Made by a program: the position numbers and the translations under genes. A stretch of 64,000 nucleotides of DNA from Monodelphis domestica. Taxonomy: Eukaryota; Chordata; Mammalia; Didelphimorphia; Didelphidae. Shown piece by piece: positions 34,899 through 45,956 of this stretch. Numbering within the stretch: the first letter of the stretch is position 1; the number at the start of each line of letters is the position of its first letter. The notes below the pieces were generated by a model. It saw only the letters and a program-made list of their open reading frames with translations. It was not told the origin of the DNA and made no database searches. The DNA is taken from positions 110,624,994 to 110,688,993 of the forward strand of contig NC_077229.1 in NCBI RefSeq assembly GCF_027887165.1, in the 5' to 3' direction.

Positions 34899-35463
34899 TG
34901 TCAACATGGAATCTAGAAACCCCAAACTTATAGCCTAGTAAGATCTGATGAACCCCAAGTTTTAGGACTAGCTTGTAAATTGGAGACCCTAAAGTTTGTT
35001 CCCTGTTGATGAGGTGGATGAGAATCCACCCTGAAGGGAATCTCAGGCTAGCAGTTTCAGACTGAATAATGGACCCCAAGGTAAATGACAATCTCCATCA
35101 GGTGGAGCCAAGCCCAAGTTAAGTGACTCTTTAGCACAGTAGGCAGCAAGTCAGTCTCGTAAACTGAAGGTCCTGGAGTTCAATCCTCGAAAGGAGAGTG
35201 TGATACAGTGGGAGAGGACTCTGGAGATGAGAGGAGTCACTTAGCTTGAGCGTGGCTCCACCTGATGGAGATTGTCTTTTACCTTGGGGTCCATTATTCA
35301 GTCTGAAACTGCTAGCCTGAGATTCCCTTCAGGGTGGATTCTCATGAGAACAGGGAACAAGGACAACTTTTGGGGTCTCCAACTTACAAGCTAGTCCTAA
35401 AATTGGGGGTTCATCAGATCTTACTAGGCTACAAGTTTGGGGTTTCTAGATTTCATGTTGACA
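34899..35463. mobile_element. Inverted LTR pair flanking a tRNA-like sequence (LTR fossil)
   Basis: A 565-bp hairpin-like unit with perfect 10-bp ends (TGTCAACATG...CATGTTGACA). The right arm 35199-35463, read on the minus strand, is a 265-bp LTR-like sequence with TG...CA ends. The left arm 34899-35129 is the inverted copy of its first ~230 bp, about nine in ten positions identical by eye. A tRNA-Met-like sequence fills the centre. Flanks GTCG and GTAG suggest a 4-bp target duplication inside a MIR-type SINE. No viral genes are present. It is an old, non-coding fossil. Confidence 0.8.
35125..35198 (+). tRNA. tRNA-Met-like sequence captured between LTR arms (pseudo-tRNA)
   Basis: The 74 bp align from end to end with vertebrate elongator tRNA-Met at roughly four in five positions as I recall it. 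They carry an A-box-like block (TAGCACAGTAGG), the anticodon arm (GTCAGTCTCGTAAACTGAAGG) and a B-box match (GTTCAATCC). The anticodon position reads CGT rather than CAT, and acceptor-stem pairing is imperfect, so it is unlikely to be a working tRNA gene. It abuts the right LTR at 35199 and shares GACTC (35125-35129) with the end of the left arm. Confidence 0.75.
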
Positions 35464-35473
35464 GTAGTAATAG

Positions 35474-35531
<58 letters not shown>
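35464..35531. repeat. (TAG)n microsatellite
   Basis: About 20 TAG units next to the LTR structure. They grew from the 'tagtag' of the interrupted MIR-type SINE. Confidence 0.93.
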
Positions 35532-35599
35532 ACATTTAATAAAAATTTGTTCCCTTCTCCTTCCTGCCAGAAGATAGCATTAGAATCCTGTTCCTGTTC

Positions 35600-37120
35600 C
35601 TTAACAGCTGTAGGGCCTAGGGAAAATCTCTTGATTTCTCTGGGCTTCAATCCTCTTCTATAAAAGGAAAGAGCTCAAGTAGGTGACCTCCGAGGTCCCT
35701 TCTCTGTATTCCATTTTGTTCACTGTCTCACCTCCTTGATATTCTCTTCTCTCTTTTTTGTTCTCCTCTTGCCTATCTGTCTGCTCCTTCTCTGTCGCCT
35801 TTGCAAAAATCCTCATCAGGATCTCACCTTCCAGCTACTAGTGCCCCACGGGGTTCTGTCCTGAGCCCTCTCTATTTCCCCCATCAAGGAGTCCAGCTGT
35901 GACCCTCCCCCTCCCGGTCACCCATCCCCCCTCCTTCCTCAGCCTCAGAATCAAACTTCTGAAAGATTAATGGACTGTTTGAGGTGCACCCTAATCTCCT
36001 CTCCCTGCCTTGGGGGGGAGGAAGGAGAATGGGCTGGGGTACAGTGGGGAAAGAGGCTGGATATACCCTCAAACAGGAGGGCTTGCCGAAAGATCTTACA
36101 GATGCAAGAGGCCAATCCCCTCGTTTATGTAAGGGGAAACCGAGGATCCAAAGGGGATGTGACTTTGCCCAAGGTCACAGCAAGGTAGTGGCAGGAGAGG
36201 AATAAACACTGGTGGCTGGATACTAGCCTACAGCCCAATCCACTGCTGTCCCACACAGACCCTATTCTAGTCAGTCAGTGGGGCGTGGGGTGAGGAGGCT
36301 GTACTGGGGACCACTGAAGGGCAGGGACTGGCTCAGAGCTGGGACTCTCCTCTGAAACAGCCACATGTAAACTTGTAGCGCCAGCCCCCTCCTCCTCCTG
36401 TGCCCTTGGCTTTCCCTCTGTCTTTTCAGAGTGAGGAGAGTGCAGAAACCACAGGATATCTGTAAAGAGAAGCCTCGACCAGCACCATTTGTTTGGTCCC
36501 GGCCGGCTTCTGCAGGCGCCACTATCCCACCCTCTCCCAGGCTTCTCATCTCCACTTAATCTGCGCCAGCTCTGATCCCTCTGAAGGCTGCCAGTGACAT
36601 CTACCGGAGGCTGGGGAGATGAGCCTGGCTCCTGTCCCCTCAGGCTGCTTCCTTCCCAAGCCCCAGCTGTCAGCAGTCGCCGGATGGCAGCCCCAGAAAG
36701 CAACATTGGGACAAAAAGAGAGACATGACAGAGCTGAAGGAGCCATCAAAGACAGAACATAGCACATCAGAGCTGGGAAAAGCTTCAACAGGCTATAGAA
36801 TATAACACCTGGAAAGGACCTAGAGCCTACAAAGTCCAACCTTAGATGTCTTCTGATACAACCCCTCTAATGGGAGACGTTAGGGAGCAATCGCCCAGAG
36901 ATGAGCATTAACCTGCCTAAGGTCACACAGGAAAACAACGAGCAATCCAGAATGAAAATGGAGGCTTTAACGGACATTTGGCAGCCACCAGAGGCTTGAA
37001 AGGAAGCAGGAACTTTCCTCCACTGCCAAAATATTTTACCCTGAGATTTGTCAGAGTACCAGAAATTCTATTTGAAATTCATTCCCTTAAGTTTATGTCT
37101 TCCATTAAAATTCAAGGACA
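35600..37120. other. Mostly unique region with a GC-rich block, no supported gene
   Basis: 35870-36080 and 36270-36720 are GC-richer than their surroundings. The longest frame is 143 codons on the minus strand (36275-36706), starting MLLSGAAIRRLLTAG. It has no recognised domain, and overlapping frames are equally open, so I do not call it a gene. An antisense MIR-type fragment lies near 36100-36180. Confidence 0.4.
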
Positions 37121-37122
37121 AG

Positions 37123-37259
37123 AGGGAGCAGCTAGATAGCTCAGTGGATTAAGAACCAGACCCAGAGATGGGAGGTCCTGTGATCAAATTTGGCCCCAGA
37201 CACTTCCTAGCTGTGTGACCCTGGGCAAGTCATTTAACCCCCATTGCCTAGCCCTTACC
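37123..37259 (+). repeat. Short marsupial tRNA-derived SINE, 3' truncated
   Basis: The head and core are well preserved ('gagcagctagatagctcagtgg', 'cttcctagctgtgtgaccctggg'). It stops at 'gcccttacca' where the inverted repeat at 37271 begins. Confidence 0.9.
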
Positions 37260-37270
37260 AATACATAGTT

Positions 37271-37405
37271 CCAATATGAGCTCTTGTCATGGACCTTGAG
37301 GAGTCCTGAGAACTCTGGGGCAAAATGATAGACTCTGTGTGTGTGTGTGTTTGGGGGGGATAGTGTATCTGGTCTATTGCTATAGCCTCCTCTAAAATGC
37401 ACCCT
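37271..37405 (+). repeat. Left arm of a second inverted repeat, contains (GT)n
   Basis: 'ccaatatgagctcttgtca', 'ggagtcc', 'gatagactctgtgtg' and 'gtatctggtctattgctatag' recur in reverse complement and in the same order at 37679-37830. Identity is roughly 70-75% by eye. Confidence 0.7.
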
Positions 37406-37678
37406 AAAAATATCTCTAGGGTGGAAGGTTCGGGGTTTTAAAAAAACATTCAAGAACAAGAGATAAGCAAAAGAGACAAGTGTGGCAACGTACCACAGCC
37501 ACTGCAAGTTTGTGAGGTTTGGGCTCTGTCTATGACCAGAATTGGGGATCCACTTGAATCCAGGGTCAAGGTTCAGGCAGGATCCTGGGTCAGGACTCAA
37601 ATTCCCACTTGGTCTAGGAGCCAGGTTTGGGTTTCAAGAGAGACGGAGTCCAGGGGCCAGAATCCAGTCCAAAAACAA

Positions 37679-37830
37679 GGTGAGTTTTATGGAGAGGTTG
37701 TTGTAATGGACTGGATACAAGAACACCACACACACACACACACACACACAGTCTATGAATCTGTCCTTTTGTCTCAGTGTTTTTGGGACTCCACAAGGCT
37801 CGTGGTACTCTGACAAGAGCTCAGATTGGA
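37679..37830 (-). repeat. Right arm of the second inverted repeat, contains (CA)n
   Basis: Reverse-complement partner of 37271-37405, including the (CA)n at 37728-37750 opposite the (GT)n at 37329-37350. The spacer of about 270 bp is rich in 'ggtca' and 'ggtttggg' words and is not recognised. Confidence 0.7.
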
Positions 37831-38936
37831 GGCTGGAGACCTGCATCTCTTAGAGGGATTTTCTCCCTGTGAGGATGTCCCATCACCATAGCAACAGTGA
37901 AATTCCCCTCAGCTTTCTCTGTGCCCATTGCAGCACTTTCTGTGTCTTCTCCTGCCTCCGTAAAAAGATCCAGCTCCTGTCAGATCCCCTGGGATTCCCC
38001 CAGGGACTGAGACCCCTGGGTGTTTTCCCTTCTTGCCCTCACTTCTTCATGGAGGAGGATCGAGACTTACCACAGCTATCCCTGGAGAGAAGGAGATTTG
38101 GGGAAAGCTCCCAGCAAACAAATCTGGTATCTGCATTGCATTTAACACTTTGAACACTTTCAGAAATCCCCCCAAATCCCTGAAGAAGAGGCAGGGCCTG
38201 GGGCCATTGTTTCCATTTCACAGGTAGGAGAACTGAGGCCAAGAGAGGGGGAAATGGTCACAGCTTGCCCCAGGCTCCTGGGTCAAATTAATATCAAAGC
38301 TGAGCCTAGAAAGCAGGCATCCTGACTCATCTTTTTCCTTTCACATAAACCCTTTGCAGCTTCTCTTGGTTTTCTACTTCAGGCACTCCCTTGTTTTTCC
38401 AGGCTCCTCATGTCACCAGTTTAATCATTTGACATGCCTGATTAACAACCAGGAGAAGCAGCCTGGCATAGGAATTAGAAGCCCAGCCCTAGAGTCAGAA
38501 AAGCCTGAGTTCAAGTCCTGGCTAGGATACACACTAGTTGTGAGATCCTGAGAAAATCACTCCTCAGTGTTCCACTCCACTCTGTAAGATTAAAAATTAT
38601 AGAAAAATTGAAGGTCCACAACATCTCATACCATATACCGAGATAAGCTCACAATGGAGAAATGATTTCGACATAAAGATGATATCATAACTAAATTAGG
38701 AGAGCCTAGAAAAACATAAATGCCAGATTTATGGATAAGAGAAGAGTTTATGACCAAATAAGAAATAGAAAAAGATTACCAAAAATAAAATGGATAATTT
38801 TGATTGCATGAAATTAAAAAGCTTTTACACAAAGAAAACTAAAGCAGTGAAAATTGGAAGGAAAACAGGAAGCTGGGGGAAATATTTGCAGCAATTTTCT
38901 CTGATAAAGGCCCCATTTCTCAAATATATGGGGAAC

Positions 38937-39117
38937 TGGGGAAGCTAGGGGGCCCAGTGGATAGAGAACTAGGCCTAGAGATGGAAGATCCTGGGTTCAA
39001 ATCTAGGGTTAGACACTTCCTTACTATGTACTCTGGGCAAGTCACTTAATCCCCACTGCTTTTCTGCCTTAGAGTCAATATTTAGAATCAATTCTAAAAC
39101 AGAAGGTAAGGGTTAAA
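38937..39117 (+). repeat. Short marsupial SINE in L1
   Basis: 'gctagggggcccagtggatagagaactaggcc', 'gatcctgggttcaaatc' and 'aattctaaaacagaaggtaagggtt' show a complete sense copy. The L1 continues on both sides. Confidence 0.9.
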
Positions 39118-39625
39118 AATATAGAGACATATATATCATAGATAGAGAAATAGGGAACTGAGCCAAATCTATAAAAATAAAAGCCATTCTCCAGCTGATA
39201 AATGGTCAAAAGATATGAACAGGCAGTTTTTAGAAGAAGAAATCAAAGCTATAAATAGTCGCATGAAAATGCTCAATATCATTACTGATTAGAGAAATGC
39301 AAATTGAAACAACATTGAGATATAACCTCATACCTATCAGACTGGCTAACATGACAGAAAAGGAAAATGACAAATGCTACAAGGGATGTGCAAAAATTGG
39401 GAAGATAATGCACAGTTGTGAACTAGTCCAACCATTCTGGAGAACAATTTGGAACTATGCCCAAAAGATTACAATAAAAATGTGCATTCTCTTAGATTTG
39501 GCAATACTAATACTAGGTCTATATCCCAAAAAGATAAAAGAAAAGGAGAAAGGATCTATTTGTACAAAAATATTTATAGCAGATCTTTTTGTGGTGGAAA
39601 AGAATTTAAAATTGAGGGAATTGGT

Positions 39626-39839
39626 GGGGGGGAGCTAAGGGGTTCAGTGGATTGCGAGCCAAGCCTGGAGACTGGAGGTCCTAGGTCAAAATCTGACTGC
39701 AGACCCTTCCTAGTTGTGTGACCCTGGGCAAGTCACCTAATCCCCATTGCCTAGCTCTTACTACTCTTCTGCCTTGGGCCTAATACTTAGTATTGATTCT
39801 AAGACAAAAGGTAAGTGTTTAAAAAAAAAGAAAAAAGAA
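39626..39839 (+). repeat. Short marsupial SINE in L1
   Basis: Complete sense copy from 'gggggagctaaggggttcag' to the tail and an A-run. The L1 resumes at 'aaggggatgtccatcaattag'. Confidence 0.9.
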
Positions 39840-39930
39840 ATCAAGGGGATGTCCATCAATTAGGAATTGACTGAACAAATTGTGGTATATGATTGTGATG
39901 GTATAAGATTCTGCTTTAAGAAATGATTAA

Positions 39931-40139
39931 AGGAGGGGAGATGAGGGGCTCAGTGGATTGTGAGCTAAGTCTAGAGACAGGAGGTCCTAGGTTCAAATCC
40001 GACCTCAGACACTTCCCAGTTGTGTGACCCTGGGCAAGTTACTTGACCCCCATTGCCTAGCCCTTACCATAACTCTTCTGCCTTAGAACCAATGCACAGT
40101 ATTGATTCAAAGGCAGAAGGTAAGGGTTTAAAAAAAAAA
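39931..40139 (+). repeat. Short marsupial SINE in L1, perfect target duplication
   Basis: Complete copy flanked by AAGAAATGATTAA (39918-39930 and 40140-40152), 13 of 13 identical. Confidence 0.93.
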
Positions 40140-40152
40140 AAGAAATGATTAA

Positions 40153-40365
40153 GGAAAGGGAAGTTAGGTGGTCCAGTGGATAGAAACAGGAGAAGTTTCC
40201 AGAAACAGGAAGTCCTGGGTTCAAAACTGATCACAAACCATTTCTAGCTGTGTGGCCTTGGTCAAGTCACTTAACCCCCCAATTGACTAACCCTTACCAC
40301 ACTTGTTCCTTGGAGTCTATATGCTATATGAGTTTTAAGATAAGACAGTAAGAGTTTTTTAAAAA
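40153..40365 (+). repeat. Older short marsupial SINE directly beside the previous one
   Basis: Diverged copy ('gaagttaggtggtccagtgg', 'gtcctgggttcaaaactg', 'ttaagataagacagtaagag'). The L1 resumes at 'agatgatgaaggagacagtttc', so this copy was inserted at almost the same L1 base as its neighbour. Confidence 0.85.
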
Positions 40366-41259
40366 GAAAGATGATGAAGGAGACAGTTTCAGAAAGACCT
40401 GGGAAGACTTATATGAACTCAGGCAAAGTAAAGTGAATAGAACTAAAGAGAACATTTTATTGGTTTAACAGGAAATTTTATAATCCACTGTGAAAGACTT
40501 AGCTACTCTGATCAAGACAATGATCCAAGATAATTCCAAAGAACACATAATGAAAAATGTCATCCACCTCCAGAGAAAACTCTGAATGCAAATGATTGAG
40601 CCATGCTCTTTTTGCTTTCTTTATTTTTCTTGGGGTCTTTTGTCCATGTTTTCTTGTGGAAAATATAGAAATATCTTTTGGATGACTTCACATGTATGAT
40701 CAGTATCAAATTGAAAGGCAGAGAGAGACTTTGGAACTCAATATTGAAAAATAAATGTTAAAAAAATTTAATGTAATTGGGAAATATTTAATGAAATAAC
40801 TAAAAATCTATCAAAAAGAAAAAATTATAGGTCTGCATCTGTATGGGATTCCCCCATTGTAACCACAACACTATAAAAATAAAATTTTTAAAAAGTTTTT
40901 GTGAGTATAAGCCAACTCCTTTGAGTTATACATCCAGGCAAGAACTAAACAAACATAATAAGATTAGGACAAAGACTTTGGGAGAGTCAAGAAGACACCC
41001 AGTATGGAAAAGGCATGCATTTAGGGTTCAAGCCATGAGTTTGTAATTGACAGCTAGAAAGGACTTCAGAACTCTTTCAACCTCACCCTCTCCTCATCTT
41101 ACAGATGGTGTCTTGTACAGGGTCACAATAACAGAAGCAGCACATCTGGGATTTAAACCCAGCCTTGATGCTGAATCCCTAACAGCTGTTATAATTGAAA
41201 GAGAATTTAGAGATCACAAAGGCAAACTTCATGTCACATATAATGATAATAATGACAGC

Positions 41260-41510
41260 AATAATAGCTAGCATTTATAGGTAGCACTTTGCAAAGCATT
41301 GTACAAGTATTATGTCATTTTATTCTCATAACACTGGGAGCTAGGTGCTATTATTATCCCCATTTTTTAGGTGAAGAAAATGAGGCAGACAGAGGTTAAG
41401 TGACTTTCTCACGGTCACACACTAGTAAGTATCTGAGGTTGGATTTGAACATGAGTCTTCCTGATTCCAATTCTAATGCTCTATCCACTTCGGCACCTAT
41501 CTTCCTGGGA
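41260..41510 (-). repeat. MIR-type SINE, antisense, full length
   Basis: It contains 'gctagcatttataggtagcactttgcaaagcatt', 'attattatccccatttt' and 'ttaagtgactttctcacggtcacac', then the inverted head 'atgctctatccacttcggcacc'. A sense MIR-type copy lies at about 41955-42200, followed by an (ATT)-rich tract. Confidence 0.85.
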
Positions 41511-42401
41511 ATAAAGATCTTGGGCTTGGAAAAAAAAAAGGGGGGGGCATAGGCACGGGGGCGAGGAAGTAGGTAGAATGGAATTTTACATTTCAACTCA
41601 TCTCCTCCAAAAAGTTTTCTTGAACAAATTGCATTCTTCTCTGAGCATTCTTGTTTACTGAATCACTAGCAGCACTTACATTTACAATCTGAATTATACA
41701 CTCTTACCTTTATAAATGCACTTCCTTAGCAATCACATCACAGAACCACAGAGCATTCGGGCTGAAAGCATCTTTACAGTCATCTACTCCTACTCTCCCA
41801 TTCCATTGATGAGAAAATTGAGGACCAGTGAAAGGACTATCCCCCAAATCACATAAGTAGGTATAAGAGCCTAGACTCAGACTCTAGCTCCCAATCCCCA
41901 CTTTCATGCCTTTGTTCTCAAATTTCCTTTGTGTGAATTTTATCTCATTGAACCTGGAGACAGGAATATCTGAGTTCAAATCCTACCTTAGACACTTAAT
42001 AGCTATGTGAACCTGAATATGTCACTTAACTTCTGTCTGTCTCAGTTTCCTAATCTATAAAATGGGAATAATAACAATTCTACCTCCCAAGGTTATGTGA
42101 AGATCAAATGAGATAATCTATATGCTTTACAAAACTTAATGCTGAACAACTGCTAGTTATTATCATGATCACTATTAGTATTATCATTGTTGTTATTATA
42201 ATTATTATAATCACCTCAGCCAGATGGGAAACTTTCTGAGAAAAGGGGCTTTTGTCTATGTTTTCCTTTACCTCCAAGGTACCTAGCATCGAACTGGACA
42301 AATAAATGATATATAAATGTTTATTAAATAGTATGGAATAAAATGGACTCAATTTATTTTAAGTATCTACCATGTATATGACCCAGTACGTGGCAATTTG
42401 G

Positions 42402-42655
42402 TGATGCTGTTCAGTCAGGGCTTACTCTTTGTGACCCCATTTAGGGTTTCCTTAGCAGATATACTAGAATGTTTTGCCATTTCCCTCTCCAACTCATTTT
42501 ACAGATGAGGAAACGGAGGCAAGCAGGGTTAAGTGACATGCCCAGAGTCACACAGCTAATAAATGTCTGAGGCCAGATTTGAACTCAGGAAAACAAATCT
42601 TCCTGACCTCCAGGCAAAGTGCTCATTCTACTGCTCTTACCACCAAGGTATTCTA
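42402..42655 (-). repeat. MAR1-type SINE, antisense, full length
   Basis: It runs from 'gatgctgttcagtcagggc' through 'gccatttccctctccaactcattttacagatgagg' to 'tcattctactgctcttaccacc'. Confidence 0.88.
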
Positions 42656-43559
42656 CCAAGCAATAGGAAAGGTATAAAAATGAATAAGGGGCAAGCTCTG
42701 AATGAGCATCTATCAAGCTATGAACTATGCACATTAAAATAGCTCACACTTCTATCATGTTTTAAGGCTTGCACCTGGATTCATCTTGGGTTACATACTT
42801 ATTAATTGTCAAGACTAATATCTCTTCACTCCAGGTTCTTTCCTTCTCCTAATCTACCATGCCCACTGCCTCGCCACAATTATTTGGATTTTACAGATGA
42901 AGAAGAGGCCCTGGGATTCTACAGACAGGTCACTGAACTTGAAAATCCAGTACTTGAATTCATCACTTGGTCGTGCTGCCCACAGGCTGTCGTGACCTTG
43001 AGCAAGGAAGCCACTCTCAAGTGCAAAACCTCAATTTCTCCATTAGTGAAATGGGGAAAATAATCCTTAGACTACCTCCCTCTCAAGATGTTATGATTTA
43101 AAGCAGCCAGCATGATTCAGTAGAAAGAACATCAAGTCAGGAAACAGGGACTCTAGGTTCAGGTCCCAGTTCAGACACTTATGACCAGGTCAACCTTGGG
43201 CAAATCTCTCAATTTCACTAGGTCTCTGTTTCCTTGACTGTAAAAAGAGGGGATTCGACTAGAAAACTTCCAAGGTTCTTTCTGGATTTAAAATTTTATA
43301 CTTTTATGGATTTAAAATTTTACAGACATGTAAGTTATTACTATAATTAATTGACTTATCCTTTATCTCATGGTAACAAAGTATGAATTGGAGAGCTGAG
43401 TCTTCTGATTGCAGGTTTGTTCTGAAATATTGACATGATCCTACATGTAAACATGATTAATCTCATCCTAAAAGAAGCCCTCATTATATCCTAACATCCC
43501 CTACAGCTGTCATACTATATCTCTTCTCCTGAGCTAAACTCTTTGAAAAAAAACTTGAT

Positions 43560-44225
43560 GCCTCTAGTTCCTATTAGCTGACTCTTCTAAAACCTCTATA
43601 ATCTGGCTTCCCATTCTATGATTTAAATACTCAAATGATCTCCCAATTATCAAATTGAATGACTTTTTCTCAGTCCTTATCTTTGAACCCTCTCTACAAC
43701 CTTTGACACGTTCTCCTCTATGATAATCTCTCCTTTTTTGGTTTTTTTATAACACTAGTCTCTCCTGGTTCTCCTCCTACCTATCTAACAACTCCTTCTT
43801 GGTCTTCTTTACTTCATTTTCCTCCAGGTCTCAGTCACTGAATATGTTTTCCAAGGCTCTTTCCAATCCCCTCTTTTCTTTTCTACTTATGACCTCTCTT
43901 TAGATGATCTCATCAGTTCCCATAGGTTAAATTATCATCTCTGTGCTAATGATTGCCAAATCTACTTATTTAACCTTAGTATCTCTCCTGAATTCTAGTC
44001 TAACATCACTAACTGCCTGTTGACCATTTCAAATGGAGTTCCCAGAGGCATCTCCAACCCAATATTTCTGAAAAACAACTCATTATCTTTCCTCCCCAAA
44101 GCCTCCTCTCTTTGGATTTCTATATTTGTGTCAAGGGCACCACTATCTCACCATGAACCAGGCCTATAATCTCGGTGCCATCCTCATCTCCTTGCTCTCA
44201 CTCACTCTACCTAATTAATAATTTG
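43560..44225 (+). repeat. L2 LINE, ORF2-proximal to 3' region, sense
   Basis: 'gatgatctcatcagttcccataggttaaattatcatctctgtgctaatgattgccaaatc' and 'aactgcctgttgacc' followed by 'ggcatctccaac' are characteristic L2 blocks. An antisense SINE tail fragment (44233-44331) truncates it. Confidence 0.8.
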
Positions 44226-44504
44226 TCAATTTTTTAAGCTTTACCTTATATCTTAGTATCAATTCTAAGATAGAAGAGTGGCAAAGGCTAGGCAACAGGG
44301 GTTAAGTGATTTGGCTATAGTCACATAGAAAGGAAATTAATTTGTCAAATCATGTCATCTTTCCTTATTTTCATAAAGTCTCTCATAAACCTTTCTGACA
44401 CGGAAAACTCAGCCTCTTTCCTGCTTGGTTGCTTGCAAGTGAGGAGGGCATAATTGCTGCAAACCTTTGGGTGGGGAAAGTGAAAAAGACAGATGCAGGG
44501 AGGT

Positions 44505-44510
44505 AGAGAT

Positions 44511-44605
<95 letters not shown>

Positions 44606-44785
44606 GACAGAGAGAGACAGAGAGACAGAGAGAGAGACAGAGAGACAGAGACAGAGAGACAGAGGCAGAGACAGAGAGACAGAGAGAGAAACAGAGACAG
44701 AGACAGAGACAGAGAGACAGAGAGAGACAAAGAGAGGCAGAAGAGAGAGGCAGAGAGAGATAGAGACAGAGAGACAGAGTCAAAA
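44505..44785. repeat. Long (GA)n/(CAGA)n tract
   Basis: About 280 bp of almost pure purine with C: (GA)n, then about 12 ACAG units (44561-44607), then mixed GAGACA units. Frames of more than 100 codons over it, on both strands, are artefacts of the repeat. Confidence 0.97.
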
Positions 44786-45428
44786 GCCTATTTTCCCAAG
44801 CTAAGTTGACATGAAACTATGAACACATGTTTCTGCTGTTACTTCATTCCCAATTGTGTCTATTCTTTACTGTCTTATGTAAAGGAAAATTGGAAATACT
44901 GGGCTGGGACCTTGTCCAGGAAGAGAGTCTATACTAGAGTTTCTTGGTGAAACTGAGGAAATAAAAACCAAATGATCTGCCTGACCCAACTCAGTAATGG
45001 ATCCACACAGAGATGTTCATCAACTATACTGTATTCTATTATGAACTTGGTAGAGTGAATCCTTTGTAGGAAGCATTTGATTTTAGTCTATTTCCTAGGG
45101 ATTGAGGTGACATCAGGGATGGGGATAGGGAGAGGAGATGTGGGTACTTATGTTCTTGCTTTATCTTCGCATTAAATAATCCTTTCTAGAAGTGAATTGA
45201 TGTTAATTGGCTAAAAGATATTGGAGTTCCAATCACTGGTGATTAGTATTGGGAAGGAAACATCAGAAGAAAAAAAAGACAAAAGCTGATAACATTAAAA
45301 GAATACCCTCAGCTTCACAGGGGTACCTCTAGATCCCTGAGGAAAATATGTAGTCTTGCTCTAGGGACCCACCTTGCCAATGAGAGTTGGAAATGAGATA
45401 AAGACCTCTAGAGTTTATAAATACTAAA

Positions 45429-45956
45429 ATAAAGGTTTGTCCATCAACTGGAGAATGCCTGAACAAGTTGTGGTATTTGATTATAATGGAATACTATTGT
45501 GCCATAAGAAATTCCAAACAAGATGATTACAAAAAAGTGGGAAAGACTAATATAAAATGATGCAAAGTGAAGTGAGCAAAAGAGGAGAACATTGAACACA
45601 GTAATACCAATAATGTACAATGACCAACTGTGAATGACTTAACTATTATCAGCAATACAAAGATTCAGGACAATTCCATCAGCTATCTACTGGCATAGAA
45701 GGAAATTGTGGAGGCTGAGAAAAGATTTAAGAATACCATTCTTCACTTTCTTTCCTACAGTGTAAGTAGAATGTGTCTTGTTTCACAGCATGACAGATAT
45801 GAAAATATGTATTGTATGATATGATGTATACAATCTATATAATATTATCTATCATCTTGGGAAGGGGGAAAGAATATGAATCACAAAAATGTCAGAAAAT
45901 TATTATTAGAAGTTGTAGTGACGTGTAAAAAATAAGAAATGAAAAAACTTTTTAGA
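45429..45956 (+). mobile_element. L1 3' UTR fragment
   Basis: Sense L1 3' end ('gtccatcaactggagaatgcctgaacaagttgtgg', 'tgatgcaaagtgaagtgagc', 'tatgaaaatatgtattgtatga'). Its A-rich end leads straight into the GA/CAGA tract that follows. Confidence 0.85.

Larger units (their letters stand above)
38588..40767 (+). mobile_element. L1 3' end (ORF2 C-terminus and 3' UTR) broken by four SINEs
   Basis: Sense L1 from about the last third of ORF2 ('gaatgatttcgacataaagatga', 'cagctgataaatggtcaaaagatatgaac', 'gagaaatgcaaattgaaacaac') to the 3' UTR and 'ataaatgttaaaaaaa'. SINEs at 38937-39117, 39626-39839, 39931-40139 and 40153-40365 interrupt it, and the L1 text resumes after each. Its frame has many stops. 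Confidence 0.88.

Noticed and set aside
34899-35463. Ordinary DNA transposon with long terminal inverted repeats as the sole explanation
   Set aside because: The arms are unequal, the right one carries an extra ~35 bp up to a CA end that abuts the tRNA, and the left ends at a tRNA microhomology. These details fit a reverse-transcription product better, though a genome search is needed to exclude it.
35453-35650. Minus-strand frame with a poly-tyrosine run
   Set aside because: Produced by the (TAG)n microsatellite read in the Tyr-coding frame.
44383-44804. Four overlapping frames of 98-124 codons on both strands (Ser/Leu-rich or Arg/Glu-rich)
   Set aside because: They are translations of the (GA)n/(CAGA)n simple repeat, open in several frames at once because the repeat lacks stop codons.
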